A stretch of 64,000 nucleotides of DNA from Liriodendron chinense (GCA_003013855.2 ML058453.1:5573861-5637860), one strand, 5' to 3'; positions 34,495 through 46,702 are shown, counted from the first letter of the stretch. Notes: a model not told the origin generated them from the sequence alone. Program-made: numbers and translations.

Positions 34495-36153
34495 ATGGCC
34501 ATGAACATTGAGGGCATTGAGGGGATGGAGCATGGAGTTCTAGAATCCTCATCACCAAAGGAAACCAACAAACGCACTGTCAAATTGTGGCTACTTGCCC
34601 TCAACTGCATCCTCACTGGGATAGGGACCATCTCCGGCCCACTGCTTCTACGGCTTTACTTTCTCCATGGTGGGAATAGGAAATGGCTAACCAGCTCGAT
34701 GCAGACAGCCGGTTTCCCCGTCCTCCTCATCCCGCTCTCCATTGTCTATATGCGTGAGCGGGCTCAGGGGGTGCAACTGCTGGAGCCCAAGCTCTTTATA
34801 TCGAGTGTGGTGGTCGGATTCCTCATGGGTCTCGATAACTTCATGTATTCGTTGGGTTCTTCGTTCCTTCCTGTCTCCACATCATCTCTACTCTTCGCTA
34901 CTCAGCTCGTTTTCACAGCAATCTTCACTTTCATCATCGTGAAGCAGAAATTCACTGCCTATACAATCAACGCTGTGGTGTTGATGACTCTTGGGTCCAT
35001 CTTGCTTGGGATTCGCAAGAGCGGTGACCGTCCTGCGAGTGTAACCAATGGAGAGTATTTGCTGGGTTTCATCATAACTATTGGGGCTGCAGCGTTGCTG
35101 GGATTCACATATCCATGCATCGAGCTCTCTTACGCTAAGGCCAGGAAAGCCATCACTTATCCGGTTTTGATGCAGTTTCAGTTCTGTGCGACCATGTCTG
35201 CCACCATTTTCTGCGTTGTTGGGATGATTATTAACAAGGATTTCCAGGTAAGGAACCATTTAGTCAGAACTTGCTATTGGGACTCATGATGTACACATGT
35301 GGCAACGTGGCACACGTTTCTGAGATCCAAGCCATTCAACTGAGTCAGCCCTACCACACTTTGTACAGAAGATGTGGTAGGTTAAATAAATTGACTTAGA
35401 CAACTGATTTTTTTATTTTTTTTTAATATCAGTTTAATATCAAGATGTAGGCGATCGGCCCACATGATGATATTAAAATAATTTCTTGTATTGGAAGGCC
35501 CACCATAACATATAGATTGCTAATCGGACCATGGGCCTGGTGGAACCCTATCGAAAATAAAACGAATAACCATACCTCGGCCAAGATACATGTGTGGCCC
35601 ACAAGAAGATTAAACTGGCCTTACCTAGGGCGATGAATCCGCACAATGAGTGGCTAGGATTTGATACTCGTTTCCCATGTCAGCATATGATTTTCTTTAA
35701 TGTTTGAATTATTTTTTAGTTTTTTATTTTTTGAGAAAGGTGGGAGCGCACCACCTATAATTTTGTTGGCAAAGCTGAAAAAAGAGCCAAGTAAATTATT
35801 CTAATAATTTGCATCTTTCGTATATGCAGGCCATTTCAAGGGAGGCAGCAGGGTATGAACTTGGGGTGACCAAGTACTATGTGGTGCTGGTTGGGATTGC
35901 TGTTGGGTTTCAGATGGTATTCGTGGGAACTCTGGGCCTAGTCTTCTGCAGTTCAGCTCTCTTCGCTGGCATCCTCAGCTCCACTCTCCTCCCTTTCACA
36001 GAGGTAGCAGGGGTCATCTTCTTCAAAGAGAAGTTCACAGGAGAGAAGGGAATGTCCATGGCTCTCTGCCTTTGGGGCTTCACCTCTTACTTCTACGGTG
36101 CCTACAAGCTGAACAAAAAGCAACAAGCCCAAGAAGAAAAAGAATCCATGTAG
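34495..36153 (+). CDS. PUP: Purine permease (PUP family transporter), two exons
   Basis: Exon 1 (34495-35247) and exon 2 (35830-36153) join in phase 0 across a 582-bp GT-AG intron to give 358 residues, the usual length for this family. PUP proteins are plant membrane transporters of the drug/metabolite transporter superfamily; members move adenine, cytokinins, caffeine or related alkaloids with protons. Visible family signatures are WLLALNCILTGIGTISGP, LRLYFLHGGNRKW, LQTAGFP-like SMQTAGFPVLLIPL, VKQKFTAYTINAVVLMTLG, SGDRPASVTNGEYLLGF, INKDFQ at the exon junction, then KYYVVLVGIAVGFQ, STLLPFTEVAGVIFFKEKF and LWGFTSYFYGAYK. About ten membrane segments are expected. The ATG at 34495 has a good context (GCCATGGCC); one at 34501 is an alternative. 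The gene looks intact. Substrate cannot be told from sequence. Exon 1 read-through stops within 12 codons, so splicing is required. Confidence 0.95.
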
Positions 36154-37130
36154 CTCTAAAAATCAAACACAAGCAAAAGAGGAATTGGAATATATTTCAA
36201 AATCAAGATGCGTGTGCATAGTCTTAATTAGTCCATACATGTTTTGTAACTTGTACGTGGACGCCCACCATGATGTTTCACCTCTTACTTCCTTGACTTA
36301 TGTTGTTTCTCCTTCTTTTGTAATTTTTTCATCCTAAAATGAAACATAAATATGTAATCAGAGCATTGAGATGTATTTTTCTTTTGGGTGAAAGTGAAAC
36401 CATATTCACGTGTCAAAAGTTCTTACAGCTTCATATATACTCGGGCAGTGTTTGACACTTGATACTCAGGCACACATATCTCAATTAATTTAAACCAAAT
36501 GATGTGGAACCCACTGTTGCTAACCACAGTTCCAAAACGAGACTGAAAGAATAATCCTAACCTCTGATTCATGGACCCTTGTATATGATGATCAGATATT
36601 TTTCATTTTTAACCGTCCAATAAATCTCCACCAATCCGATGCTTGGTCACAAGATGAAGTAAATATAAATCTTTGGTTCCTTTCTATGTTAGGACCCATA
36701 TCTTGAAATGTTTAATTAGCTAGATTTCATCACCATGTATGCAATTTTAAGTGCTTGCGCGTCATCCATCGCAAGCTGTATGAGAAATGGGTTATTAAAA
36801 TAAGAGACAATTATAGTCAAATCACCATGTTTATGTTATAATTATAATTACTACCTATTAATCATTTGATTAAAATTACCACCTGCCATTATGCATATGT
36901 GAAATCCACTCCATCCATCAGGTGAACTCCTTAAGACACCATGAAAGCCCCACAAAGAGACCTATGGTTAGCGTTCCATCGCCGTTGCTCCCTGTAGTTA
37001 GCATCACATTCCCTTGACGACTTTATGTGGGCAAGGGATGGCAAGCGATCCATAGGTTTTCTTGCGGTATCTCCCCGCTGTCTATTTGTCATCAAACTCA
37101 TTAATTAATTAGGTGTGAGTCACAATGATG
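36154..37130. other. Downstream of the permease gene, no further gene
   Basis: Includes the permease 3' UTR; CATAAATATGTAA at about 36347 is a possible polyadenylation region. The rest is A+T-rich with short-element words (CCACTCCATCCATCAGGTG near 36908). Confidence 0.45.
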
Positions 37131-37136
37131 ATAGAA

Positions 37137-37210
37137 TAATAATATGGACGGGATTAGCTACTGATGGCTTCACCTATGAAAGGGCGACACCAAGTTTTGT
37201 GGGCCCCACC

Positions 37211-37275
<65 letters not shown>

Positions 37276-37735
37276 CACAGTCCATCTATTTGGGGAGATT
37301 AGTTTAGAGCATTGGCCAAAGAGGCAGATTCAAAGATCAAGTGAACCCCATCACAGAAAACAGTGGGGATAGAACGCCTACCATTAAAAACTTCTTGGAG
37401 GCCGTAGAAGTTTTAGATCAAATTGATATTTGTGTTTTCCCCTTGTCCAAGTCTGTGTAAACTTATGAACAGCTTGGATCTCAAATAAACATCATGGTGG
37501 GCCCTAGGAAGGTTTCAATGGTTGGCATTATTGTCTCCATTGTTTTATGTGGTGCGGTCCACTTGAGCTTTGGATCTACCTCATTCTTTGGCTCATGACC
37601 TAAAATGATCTCTCTAAATGGATGGACAATGTGGATACAACACATATTATAGTGGGGGCCACAAAACTTGATGACATCACTTCAGTAGTGAGATACCTAC
37701 TGAAGTCGTTAGTACCTTACCCTCAGCCACAAAAA
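37137..37735. mobile_element. Inverted-repeat element, GATTAGCTACTGATGGC end, with a (TA)n run
   Basis: The left end (GGGATTAGCTACTGATGGC, then a GACACCAAGTTTTGTGGG block) pairs with the inverted right end (GGTACTAACGACTTCAG, then a CATCAAGTTTTGTGGCC block). It is the same group as 31558-32808. The core is complete. A (TA)n microsatellite of about 30 units sits at 37213-37275 in the left half. No target duplication found. Confidence 0.6.
37213..37275. repeat. (TA)n microsatellite
   Basis: About 30 uninterrupted TA dinucleotides within the inverted-repeat element, probably expanded from a short TATATA in the element itself. Confidence 0.95.
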
Positions 37736-37913
37736 TCAGCCAAAATTCAAGTGGGCCATAACTTATTTGCTTAGAACTTTTAGGCAATTTTACATTGTCC
37801 TCATAGTTGTCACTCATCTTACTTATTCGGTTAATCTATTTTTCTAATGGTAAACGTAATGGTTATTTCCAAATGTGAGGGGGTGGATTTCACTTATATA
37901 AAATGGAAGCCGA

Positions 37914-39094
37914 TTGGCTAGTGATCCTACCACCAGTTAATGGCTAACTGTTGGTGCTCTGTGCTCACCATGTTGTTGTTGGGAAAGCCGGCGGTAGAAG
38001 CGGAACACCGAACGTGTGAAGCAATGCGAAATCAAACAAGTAAACAAGATGCAATCAATCACACACAAGCACACACTACAAGAGACTCCGAATTTTACGT
38101 GGAAAAACCCTCAACGGGTAAAAAACCACGGCACAAAGCGATCCATTATGAATATCACAAGATTACAGAGATTGAAGAAACACAAAACGCCCACAAGAGA
38201 AATCTCGAGCTACCTGAAGCTTATTCTCACATGAAATGGACAAGAACAATCATTCTCTTCATCCCAGAGAACCCCCAAGCTTCCCAAGCTCTTTCTCTTC
38301 TTCCTAGAATCCATCTAGGAAACATGACCCCAATGGCGGCAGCTCTCATCCCGCACTACATCCCTTAAATAGGGAAAAAACCTAAATTGGAAACCTCTTG
38401 CGCAATCCCCTGCAAGAGATCTGTTTCCAACAAGGAAACAAAATCGTCACGTTGTCGCACCATTGACTGGTCACCCGACCGATCGGATCCCCTTGACGAC
38501 TGGTCGCTTGACCGATTGGGGCACTCAGAAATTTGTCCAGCGCCTTCTCCTTGTGCAATTGGGCCACGCCGTCAGACTAGTCACCCGACCGGTCTGAGCA
38601 CCCAAAAACATGCACCACGTTTGAAGGCTACCCCAACAGTTGTATGTGTTTCATCCATGCTGTCCATCCATTTTTTTAAAATCAAATTATGATATGACCC
38701 CAAAAACGAAGTATATCCAAATTTCAAGTGGACCAAATCATAAGAAGCAGTGTTGATTGAACGCCCACCATTAAAAACTTCTTGAGAGTACAAAAGTTTT
38801 GGATCAAGCTGATATTTGTATTTTTCCCTTCATCCAAGTCTGTATGACTTAATCAACAGGTTTGATGTCAAATAAACATTACATTAGGCCCTAAGAGGTT
38901 TTTAATGATGGCCATTCAATCACTACTGTTTTCCTTTAATGTGGTCCACCTGAGATTTAGATCACCTGCATTTTTGGAATAAAACCCTAAAATGATCTAA
39001 GAAAAATATATGGGTGGCGTCAATAAAACACATACATCATGGTGGGCCCGCAAAGCACCGACCACTAGCCATGGCAGCCTCACTAGCTAGCCAA
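37914..39094. mobile_element. Inverted-repeat element, TTGGCTAG-type ends, split by a solo LTR
   Basis: The left end (TTGGCTAGTGAT, then an ATGGCTAACTGTTGGTGC block, then CTCACCATG) pairs with the inverted right end (TTTGGCTAGCTAGTGAGG, then CCATGGCTAGTGGTCGGTGC, then GCCCACCATG). The remaining core lies at 38644-39050. The solo LTR at 37977-38638 separates the left end from the rest. Confidence 0.6.
37977..38638 (-). mobile_element. Solo LTR, copia-like (662 bp)
   Basis: Starts TGTTGGG and ends CCCAACA, perfect inverse ends, flanked by the perfect 5-bp duplication GTTGT (37972-37976 and 38639-38643). It contains, inverted, the CCACGTAAAATTC-like region and a CCTATTTAAGG promoter-like word, so it lies on the minus strand. 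Three CACCCGACCGxTCGG-like repeats occur at about 38472-38600, in the position of repeats in copia U3 regions. Confidence 0.85.
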
Positions 39095-39709
39095 ACCGCG
39101 CCATATAAAATATTGCCTTTAATTGTAGAGGCAAAGCACGTGGGTAGACGATAACAATCCACCACTGACAAGACGGGAAGCTTAGCTTTTATTAGACAGG
39201 CAGTTTAGTTGTTTCCATGAATTTACGTTGTTGACCTTCTGATCAAGTGTATAAAAGAAACTATTAATTTTCTTTTTAGGGCATAACTGTAACTTAAATA
39301 CTTAATAGGTACACAACTATAAATATTAAACCGTAGCTATAGTGCTTGCTTGACCATTAATTTCTCAAAAGAACATGAACCGTAGTTTGCTAAATTAATA
39401 TATGGGGCTAGCGGTTTTTCATTGCATACACATCTTTTCAATCTTGACAAGTGGCCATCATGGTTTGCTGTTCCAGACCATTGGTTTTTTGAGTCTCCCA
39501 TAGTAGATGGAGCATACCCTCCGAATATTGCAGATCGGATGATACCACCGACCTATGTTAACAACCTGTCGCAGTTTAGTGTCAACAAGTATTTTGTTTC
39601 TTTTGTTAATATTTTATCTTTAGGCTGCAAATAAACAGTCCTCAGGTTGCCTCTTTTAAGGATAGTCCTTGAAGATTATCATCCATGACCTTTAGTACTC
39701 TCACCTCCT
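39095..39709. other. Intergenic, no gene seen
   Basis: A+T-rich sequence. An open frame of 70 codons at 39422-39634 has no recognisable domain. Confidence 0.4.
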
Positions 39710-40126
39710 GTTAGTCACACCACAATGTTAGCCACTCCCTCGAGAATTGATACCAAGACCTCAAGTATTGAAATGAGGTTATCTTCACTCAGTCTCCCCA
39801 CTTGAGCTATGGATCTGGGTCAATGGTCCAGATTTATTAAAACATGGGCTCTAACTGCTAAATTGAGAACAAGTGCACAACATGTCAGGAAAACAGACCG
39901 CTAGCAAAGTGCCTATGTGGCTTCACCTTTTGGCAAAGAGTGCGATTGTATGCACAAAATTTCATGATATTTAGTACAACCGAGCGTACGCTAAAAGAGC
40001 TCGAATATGGGGCACACCCACACGTTTGGGACAGTGGTAGACTAAGTGAAGATAACCTCATTTTAACACTGAGGTCTTGGTATCAATTCTCAAAGTGGGG
40101 GTGCCTAACATTACATTGTGACTAAC
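39710..40126. mobile_element. Inverted-repeat element (about 417 bp) with ends of about 100 bp
   Basis: The left end (GTTAGTCACACCACAATG, then a GAATTGATACCAAGACCTC block) is the inverse of the right end (GAGGTCTTGGTATCAATTC, then ACATTACATTGTGACTAAC). The middle is unrelated to the core family. No clear target duplication. Confidence 0.7.
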
Positions 40127-40408
40127 AATGTGGGTGTGTGTACTAACAGTGGGATGTGTGTACTAACTCAACGACAACGGGGAAATTAAATTAAAAAAAA
40201 AAAAAGGTCTTATATGAGAAAGTTATAATTTGAGGGAAACCATGTTCCTGTCAAAGTGAAAACTCCAACAATATCTTCCTTTTGGTTATAAAAAGGTTTG
40301 TTAATTTTACTTTCATGTCTTACCACTCACATGTGCACAAGTTACTTGTATGAACGCTGACGACATGTGGAAGATCCAAACCCATTCATAGGGAGGGTAA
40401 CGCAGGAA

Positions 40409-40964
40409 TAGGGTGTCAATGGGCCGAGTTAGGGCCGGGCCAAGCTCTGTGGAAACCCAGCCCGCCTCCCTCAACACATGCCCAAACTCAGTCCAGGTCT
40501 GTGATGGGCCACATTAGTATTGCCCGAGCTCGGCCCATGATGCAAATGCAGGGTCTGGCCCGACCCAACCCAGCCCGAGCCCGAACCTGGCCTTTCACGT
40601 AGAATGAAACTATATTTTAATCATATACTTTTCCCTATATAAAAAAATTCATCAACACTATGGAGAATAAAAGGAGCTTTAGGAGGGAGATGGATTTTTG
40701 AAGAAAATTTATGTAAACTTTAAATATTGAAATGGGGGAAAATAATTTAATTTAAATTTTAAAATTTAAAAAAAATATATATTTGGGTTGGGCTGGGCTG
40801 ACGGGTTTTTAACAGCCCAGTACAAGTCCAGCCCATTTAATAAATGGGCTTATAGTTTAGGCTCAAACCCCACCCACTGGGCCTGATACTCTAGTCCAAG
40901 TCTGGCCCAAGGCCGGCCAAGCCCGAAAGCCCGGCGGGCCAACCCAGGTCCATTGACAGCCCTA
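40409..40964. mobile_element. hAT-like non-autonomous element (556 bp), G+C-rich
   Basis: The ends TAGGGTGTCAATGG and, inverted, TAGGGCTGTCAATGG are flanked by CGCAGGAA (40401-40408) and CGCGGGAA (40965-40972), an 8-bp duplication with one change. An 8-bp duplication is the hAT signature. The interior alternates GGGCC-rich arms with an A+T-rich centre. No coding capacity. Confidence 0.8.
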
Positions 40965-40972
40965 CGCGGGAA

Positions 40973-41867
40973 TAGTGTGATGAGATATGACTTCACACCC
41001 ATCACTTTGCTGATTCCACTACTTGTGGACGATTTTTTCATAATAAAAAGCCCAATGACTAAAAATAAATAAAAGAACAAAAAAGGTACTAATGTCGCTC
41101 TGTACACACATGTGTCAAGGTTTATAAAATTCCACTCCACTCAGCTCGGAAGTGCTTCGACGAGTAACTTGGGCAAGACTCGTTACGTGCATCCTTACTG
41201 CATTTCAATGTGTGAGGCAAGCTATGATGCGGGATTCGAACAAATGATGGATCTCAAGTAAGTTTCACCCACACTGGCTCTTGGTAGGTGAAAGTAACCC
41301 CAGTGGGTAAATAGCGACTGGTTATCGTGTTAGGCTAGGTATTATACGGCATAGCACGGAGACTGTTGGTACATTTTTGGGTAGGTTTTTTTCTTTACAC
41401 ACTTCACACACTTACACCCACACACACCACATGGGCACTCATACTCATGACCGCTGTGCTGAAACGCAAAGAGTTTACCACTGAGCCATGAGTTGAGACC
41501 CTCTTTTGAGTGGTTACTAGTTGTAACCAGGGCTGTAAGTTGTCGGGGCTAGTCCAGCAGGCTTCATGCCTGGCCTACTTAGGTCAGGCTAGGGCTGGAA
41601 TACTAGGCCTAGGGCCAGGGCAGGGCATAAAATATAAGACTGTTTAACAAATGGGCCAGGTTCATGGTCTGTGTTTAAGCCCATCAGCTAAGCACAACCC
41701 GTTTAGGATTTCAAGGGCATTTTTCCCATATGCCATTTATCGCAGGGCACAATTAATGAACAGTTCAATTCCTGCGCATGGGTGGCTGAGCTCGGGCTCA
41801 GGCTGGACCCGGATCACCCAGTTCATGACCATCACGGCCAACCGCGGGGCTTTTGTTTTTCCCGATC
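40973..41867. other. Intergenic flank of the copia element
   Basis: Contains CA-rich words at about 41395-41430 and a G+C-rich GGGC/GCCC stretch at about 41525-41660 that recalls the hAT-like element. No gene seen. Confidence 0.4.
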
Positions 41868-42522
41868 TGTTGAGTGTGGAGACACGTGGCGTGTGGAAAC
41901 CACCCACATCTGAGCATGGTCGGGCGCTCGGACGGTCTATGGACCGGGCGCCCGAAATTCAGGCCATTTGCTGATTAAGTCCGTTGGATTGTTTTGTGAA
42001 CGGCCGAGCGCCCGACTGGTCAAAGTGACCGGGCGCCCGATATTCATCTATTTTATGCCTTCTGTTGCTGGACGTGTTTTGTATTGGCCGGGCGCCCGAC
42101 GGTCAAAGTGACCGGGCGCCCGACCGGCCACGGACTTAATGTGCAGGGTTTCCTATTTTATGTTCTAATTGCAGGGTTTACTATATAAAGGGGTGTAAAA
42201 TGGGATTAGACATGGGGATTAGGGTTTCTATACGTCCAAGGTGAGAAAAGGGCTGAGAGGATTAGCAAAAAGGGCCATCTCTGTGCATGGGAGCATAGGA
42301 GAAGGTAAGTGTATTGCTTGTAACTTCGTTCTTTCTTCATAGTGAAGTTTGCACCCGTGGTTTTTTACCCTTGTTGGGGTTTTTCCACGTAAATCTCTAT
42401 CTTGTGGATTGTTGGTTTGTGTGATTCCTTTCTAGTTATTATTTTTCTTCCTGTTTATCGTTTGTGGGTGAGACCGGAGATTGGATCTCGATTCACCGGC
42501 ATTGTTGGCGTGCTGCGCAACA
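41868..42522 (+). repeat. 5' LTR of the copia element (655 bp)
   Basis: Starts TGTTG and ends CAACA, two bases before the primer site. A TATATAAAG promoter word is at 42183. The U3 part (41927-42130) holds six GGGCGCCCG-like palindromic words. The conserved CCACGTAAATCTC block near 42387 is typical of copia U5 regions. Confidence 0.85.
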
Positions 42523-42524
42523 AC

Positions 42525-42536
42525 TGGTATCAGAGC
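42525..42536 (+). other. Primer binding site of the copia element (initiator tRNA-Met type)
   Basis: TGGTATCAGAGC, the standard plant copia primer site complementary to the 3' end of initiator tRNA-Met, two bases after the LTR end. Confidence 0.92.
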
Positions 42537-42561
42537 TATTGGTTTAGTTCAACTGGGAGCG

Positions 42562-43323
42562 ATGGCGGAAGATGGGAAAACTAGAATTAAGAAGTTTGAT
42601 GGTTCAAACTTTGCCTTCTGGAAGATGTAGATGGAGGATTATCTGTATCAGAAGGACCTCTACATTCCTCTAGAAGGAAAAGAGAAGAAACTAGAGAAGA
42701 TGACAGATGATGAATGGGCTTTAATGGATCGGAAGGCTTTAGGAACGATCCGACTCTCTTTGTTTAAGAGCGTCGCCTTTAACACATCCAAAGTAAAGAC
42801 CACAAAAGAATTAATGCAGGCTTTGGCTACGATGTATGAGAAACCCTCGGCGTCCAACAAGGTTCATCTCATGAAACGGCTATTCAACATGAAGATGTCA
42901 GATGGTGGGGGCGTGGCTGAACATCTAAACGAGTTCAATACAGTCACGAGCCAATTGGAATCCGTTGGCATCACTTTTGATGACGAGGTCAGGGCTCTAT
43001 TGATCTTGTCAAGTTTGCCAGACAGTTGGGATGGTTTGGTGATTGCCGTGAGCAATTCTTCAGGATCTACAAAGTTGAAATTCGATGATGTGGCCGGTCT
43101 AATTCTAAGCGAAGAATCTAGAAGGAAGGCATCAGGAACTTCAGGGGATTCAGGAAATGCTCTAAACGTTGAAGGAAGAGGAAAATCTTCAAACAAAGGT
43201 GGCAATAAACACGGGCGTTCTAAGTCGAGGAATAAGTCCAAGGGACCGAAAGACAAGGACGGGTGTTGGCATTGCAGGAAGAAGGGGCACATGAAGCGTG
43301 ATTGTAGGGTGCTTAAGAAATAA
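42562..43323 (+). pseudogene. Copia gag, two in-frame stops
   Basis: The frame starts at the ATG at 42562, meets TAG at 42628 (where the family usually has Gln) and continues to TAA at 43321. It encodes the copia gag core, with a CCHC zinc knuckle at CWHCRKKGHMKRDC near the end (about 43261-43305). Between core and knuckle is a Lys/Gly/Ser-rich basic stretch. The frame stays the same into the protease region, so the TAA at 43321 is a second break in what was one polyprotein. Confidence 0.88.
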
Positions 43324-44524
43324 GAAGGAAGCTCTCAAGGTGGGAAGGATTTAGTGAATCTATCTGAGGAGAGTGACACAGAGGCGTTGATCTTGTCTCT
43401 TGATGCGCGTAATGAGTCTTGGGTTATAGACTCAGGTGCTTCGTTTCATGCCACTTCATCAAAAGAAGTTCTTTGTGATTATGTGTCAGGTAACTTTGAA
43501 AGAGTCTACTTGGGTGATGATGAGCCATGCAGTATTGTTGGCAAAGGAGACCTTCATTTAAGTCAGAAAGACGGAACGGTCTTGAAGCTGAAGGATGTCA
43601 GACATGTACCGAGTTTGAGACGAAATCTGATCTCAGTAGGGCAGTTAGCCGATACCGAATATGTGACGACATTCACAAGCGATGCATGGAAGGTCATAAA
43701 AGATGCCTTGGTAATATCTCGAGGCAAAAAGGAAAGTACCTTATACGTGACTTCTGGATCGTATAGTTCACTCGCAGTAGCATCAACTGGAGTGAATGGG
43801 CAGTTATGGCATCAGAGGTTGGGACATATGAGTGAGAAGGGGATGAAAGTGCTATTGTCAAAGGGGAAGCTACCAGGGTTGAAGGCAATCGATCTGGAAT
43901 TCTGCGAGGACTGCGTGTATGGCAAACAGAAGAAAGTTAGCTTCAAAAAGACAGGACGTGCTCCAAAGACGCATCTATTGGAGCTTGTACACACTGATGT
44001 GTGGGAACCAGCACAGGTATCATCTCTTGGTGGCTCACGTTACTTTGTTTCTTTTATTGATGATGCTAATAGAAAACTGTGGGTCTACTTCTTAAAATAC
44101 AAATCAGATGTATTTGATGTATTTAAGAAGTGGAAGGTTATGGTAGAAAATAAGACCTGTAAAACTGTGAAGTGTCTCAGATCAGATAATGGGGGAGAAT
44201 ATTGTGATAAGAGATTTGAAGAGTATTGTGCAGCAAATGGAATCAAACATCAGAAAACGATTCCATGGACACTGCAGCAGAACGGTGTGGCTGAGCGCAT
44301 TAACAGGACCATCCTTGAGCGCGCTAGGAGCATAAGGCTACATGCAGGGTTGCCCAAGACCTTTTGAGCAGATGCTGTGAATACTGCTGTATATCTCATC
44401 AATAGAAGTCTCTCAGCACCATTGGATGGTCGGCTACCAGAAGAAACGTGGACTGGGAAAGAGGTGAACCTTGCACATCTGAGAGTGTTTGGTTGCACTT
44501 CTTATGTTCACATTGATGCAAAGC
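43324..44524 (+). pseudogene. Copia protease and integrase, left part
   Basis: Protease motif DSGASFHAT at about 43429, then the integrase zinc region (WHQRLGHM ... CEDCVYGKQ, about 43807-43929) and catalytic core: first Asp in LVHTDVW, second in LRSDNGGEY, Glu in NGVAERINRT. TGA at 44365 replaces the Trp usual at that point, after which the frame continues through NTAVYLINRS to FGCTSYVHIDA. The gypsy insertion cuts it at 44524. Confidence 0.9.
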
Positions 44525-44804
44525 TGTTAGAACTAGAAAATGAATACGATTACACTTTCTTGAAATGTCGTGTTTTGTTGCTCTGGGGTTCTGAATATAG
44601 AAACATTCGTAGACAATCACAAGCATTCACCAAAGTACACAAGAGAAGAGATATCGCAAGGCGAATTTTACTCCAGAGATTCTGAGATCTTGTACATTCC
44701 AGGCCGTGATCTGGCACGAACCTTTAATTACATCGAATGATCGATGACCCTTGATTAAAAGGCAAAAGACTAGTCAGCGGGGACTATGGTTTCAGAGTTC
44801 ATTG

Positions 44805-44946
44805 GTCATGGAGACCTGTGTTTTGGTGGTCGCGGAGACCTGTGTTTGTATGGTCGCGGAGACCTGTATTTGTATGGTCGCGGAGACCTGTGTTTGTATG
44901 GTCGCGGAGGCCTGTATTTGTATGGTCGCGGAGACCTGTATTTGTT
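44805..44946. repeat. 24-bp tandem repeat in the LTR
   Basis: Units of the form TATGGTCGCGGAGACCTGTR followed by TTTG occur six times here and five times in the other LTR (about 61201-61319). The solo LTR at 27343 has fewer, less regular units near 27826-27895. Confidence 0.9.
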
Positions 44947-46079
44947 ATAGACTGATCCACCTTTGTACGAGTCGGATGTCTATGTCCCATGTTTTGACCC
45001 GAGATCCGGGCTGAGACTGTCAGGGTTTATGGCTGAGATGGACGACTCTGGGCCCGCGCCTGTCAATGTAGGGACAGGTGACCTCGGGAAGTCCATTCTA
45101 TAGTTGTGTGTACCTGCGCAGCTCAACCAGCGGATGCCGTTTGGATGGGTAGGGCATCGACTGTTCTTGGAATATCAGTTTTTAACAGATTGTGTGTGAT
45201 AGTTCAGAACTCTCCTGGTGTGGTTTATCGTGTTAACCATAGTCCCCTTTGCTTAGTCCAGACCTGGATTCGGGTCACATTATGATAGTACACGTAATGA
45301 TGATGCATCAGTATGATTCTGGGCGCCGGCGGCCTCTTTTCGGGAGAATTGTTCCATTCAGCTCGTTGGGTCGGATCGGACTCCGAAGGCTTGTGTTCTG
45401 CTCATTGGGTAGCCCGGATGGGTCGTTTGACTGCTCCATTGCGTCCGGAACGCTCGGAATACCCAAAATAGGCCCAAACGGGGCTTAAAAATGTTATGAA
45501 ATGAGGATTTAAAGGTGCTAGAATGAATGCGCAAAGTGCTGATTTTTGCGATCCGCTGGCCTGATTTTATTGATGCGCTGGGGCCAGTGCGTCCATAAAT
45601 GATTTTCATAATGCGCCGGGTAATTTTATGACGCGCTGGAGCCAGTGCGTCCTTAAAATCTAATTTTTCGATCCGCTGGCCTGTTTTGCGACGCGCTGGG
45701 GTCAGTGCGTCCTAAAATTATAATTTCCTGATGCGCTGGGCTATTTTGCGACGCGCTGGGGCCAGTGCGTCCTTAAAATAGCTTTGACTTGATAACTTGT
45801 ATTTTTCTGATCCGCTGGGCTATTTTGCGACGCGCTGGGACCAGTGCGTCCTAAAATTATAATTTCCTGATGCGCTGGGTCACTTTTATGATGCGCTGGG
45901 ACCGGCGCATCGAAAAAGGTGACTTAAGTCATTCCTCCAGACCTGGTATGATCGGAGGTGCGATTTCCGGCGAGGGGTTCCGGCGGTCGGAGAAGGATTC
46001 CGGCGATCGGCAAAGGTTTTCCGGCGACGAGGTCCTCTCTCTCTCTTGCTGAATGATGCAAATGAGGTGGTGGGCGGGG

Positions 46080-46087
46080 TATTTATA
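46080..46087 (-). promoter_or_regulatory. TATA box of the 3' LTR, minus strand
   Basis: TATTTATA on the plus strand, TATAAATA on the minus strand, at the same place as the box in the 5' LTR. In this LTR it would drive transcription out of the element into copia sequence. Confidence 0.6.
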
Positions 46088-46702
46088 GGTATCATCGTCC
46101 AATAAGCGGTCGACACGTGTAGCGCGTCGAGAAAATGAGTCGGCGCGTCGATAAATGCGCTCGGCGCGTCGCGAAATGATCGGAGTCCAGAAGTTGGTTT
46201 ACAGGACGCGCCAGCTGCCAGCGCATCCTGAAATTAACTGATTTTTTGGATGCGCTGGGTGAATTTTTGGATGAGCTGGGGCCAGTGCGTCCATAAATTT
46301 ATTTTTTGGATGCGCTGGACGCAGTGCGCCCTTAAATTCATTTTTTGGATGCGCTGGACGCAGTGCGCCCTTAAATTCATTTTTTGGATGCGCTGGGCAT
46401 ATTCGTGTCCCACAGATTTGGGTTTTGCAAATTGGGGGGTTTGCGGGGTCTGCCTCGCGATGAATGCCGATGCACTACTCCTATTTCCTCATAATTGAGG
46501 TATCTTCCCAATTTTGGACAGTTTTGGTCACGGTGTCCGGTGGGGTCCACTACCGGCCCAATTTCATGCTTGAGGCAAATCTGATGCCTGTGTCGTGATT
46601 CGTGCCGCGATTTTCGATGCACTGGCCCTAAATCTGACCGCGTGATGGTTTTGGCATTCGGAATCATCATTTCGGGGATCCTCACTTTTGGGACCCCAAC
46701 AG

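Larger units (their letters stand above)
44525..46701 (-). repeat. 3' LTR of the Tat element (2177 bp)
   Basis: Ends TGTTAGAAC and CCCCAACA on the plus strand. It contains a 24-bp tandem repeat (six units at about 44805-44946), the GCGCTGG/CCAGTGCG palindromic repeats from about 45550, and a minus-strand TATA box at 46080-46087. It is 24 bp longer than the 5' LTR, exactly one extra 24-bp unit. Confidence 0.95.

Noticed and set aside
37949..38638. Copia LTR fragment starting at 37949 with a degenerate primer site
   Set aside because: A start at 37977 gives perfect inverse ends and perfect GTTGT duplications; 37949-37971 is instead the left end of the host inverted-repeat element.
39422..39634. 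70-codon frame resembling part of an enzyme (AYPPN motif)
   Set aside because: No second motif, no splice partners, and the DNA contains short-element words such as TCCAGACCATTGG.
44799..44990. CRISPR-like regular repeats (translated as repeated NTGLRDH)
   Set aside because: They are contiguous 24-bp tandem units without unique spacers, inside a plant LTR.
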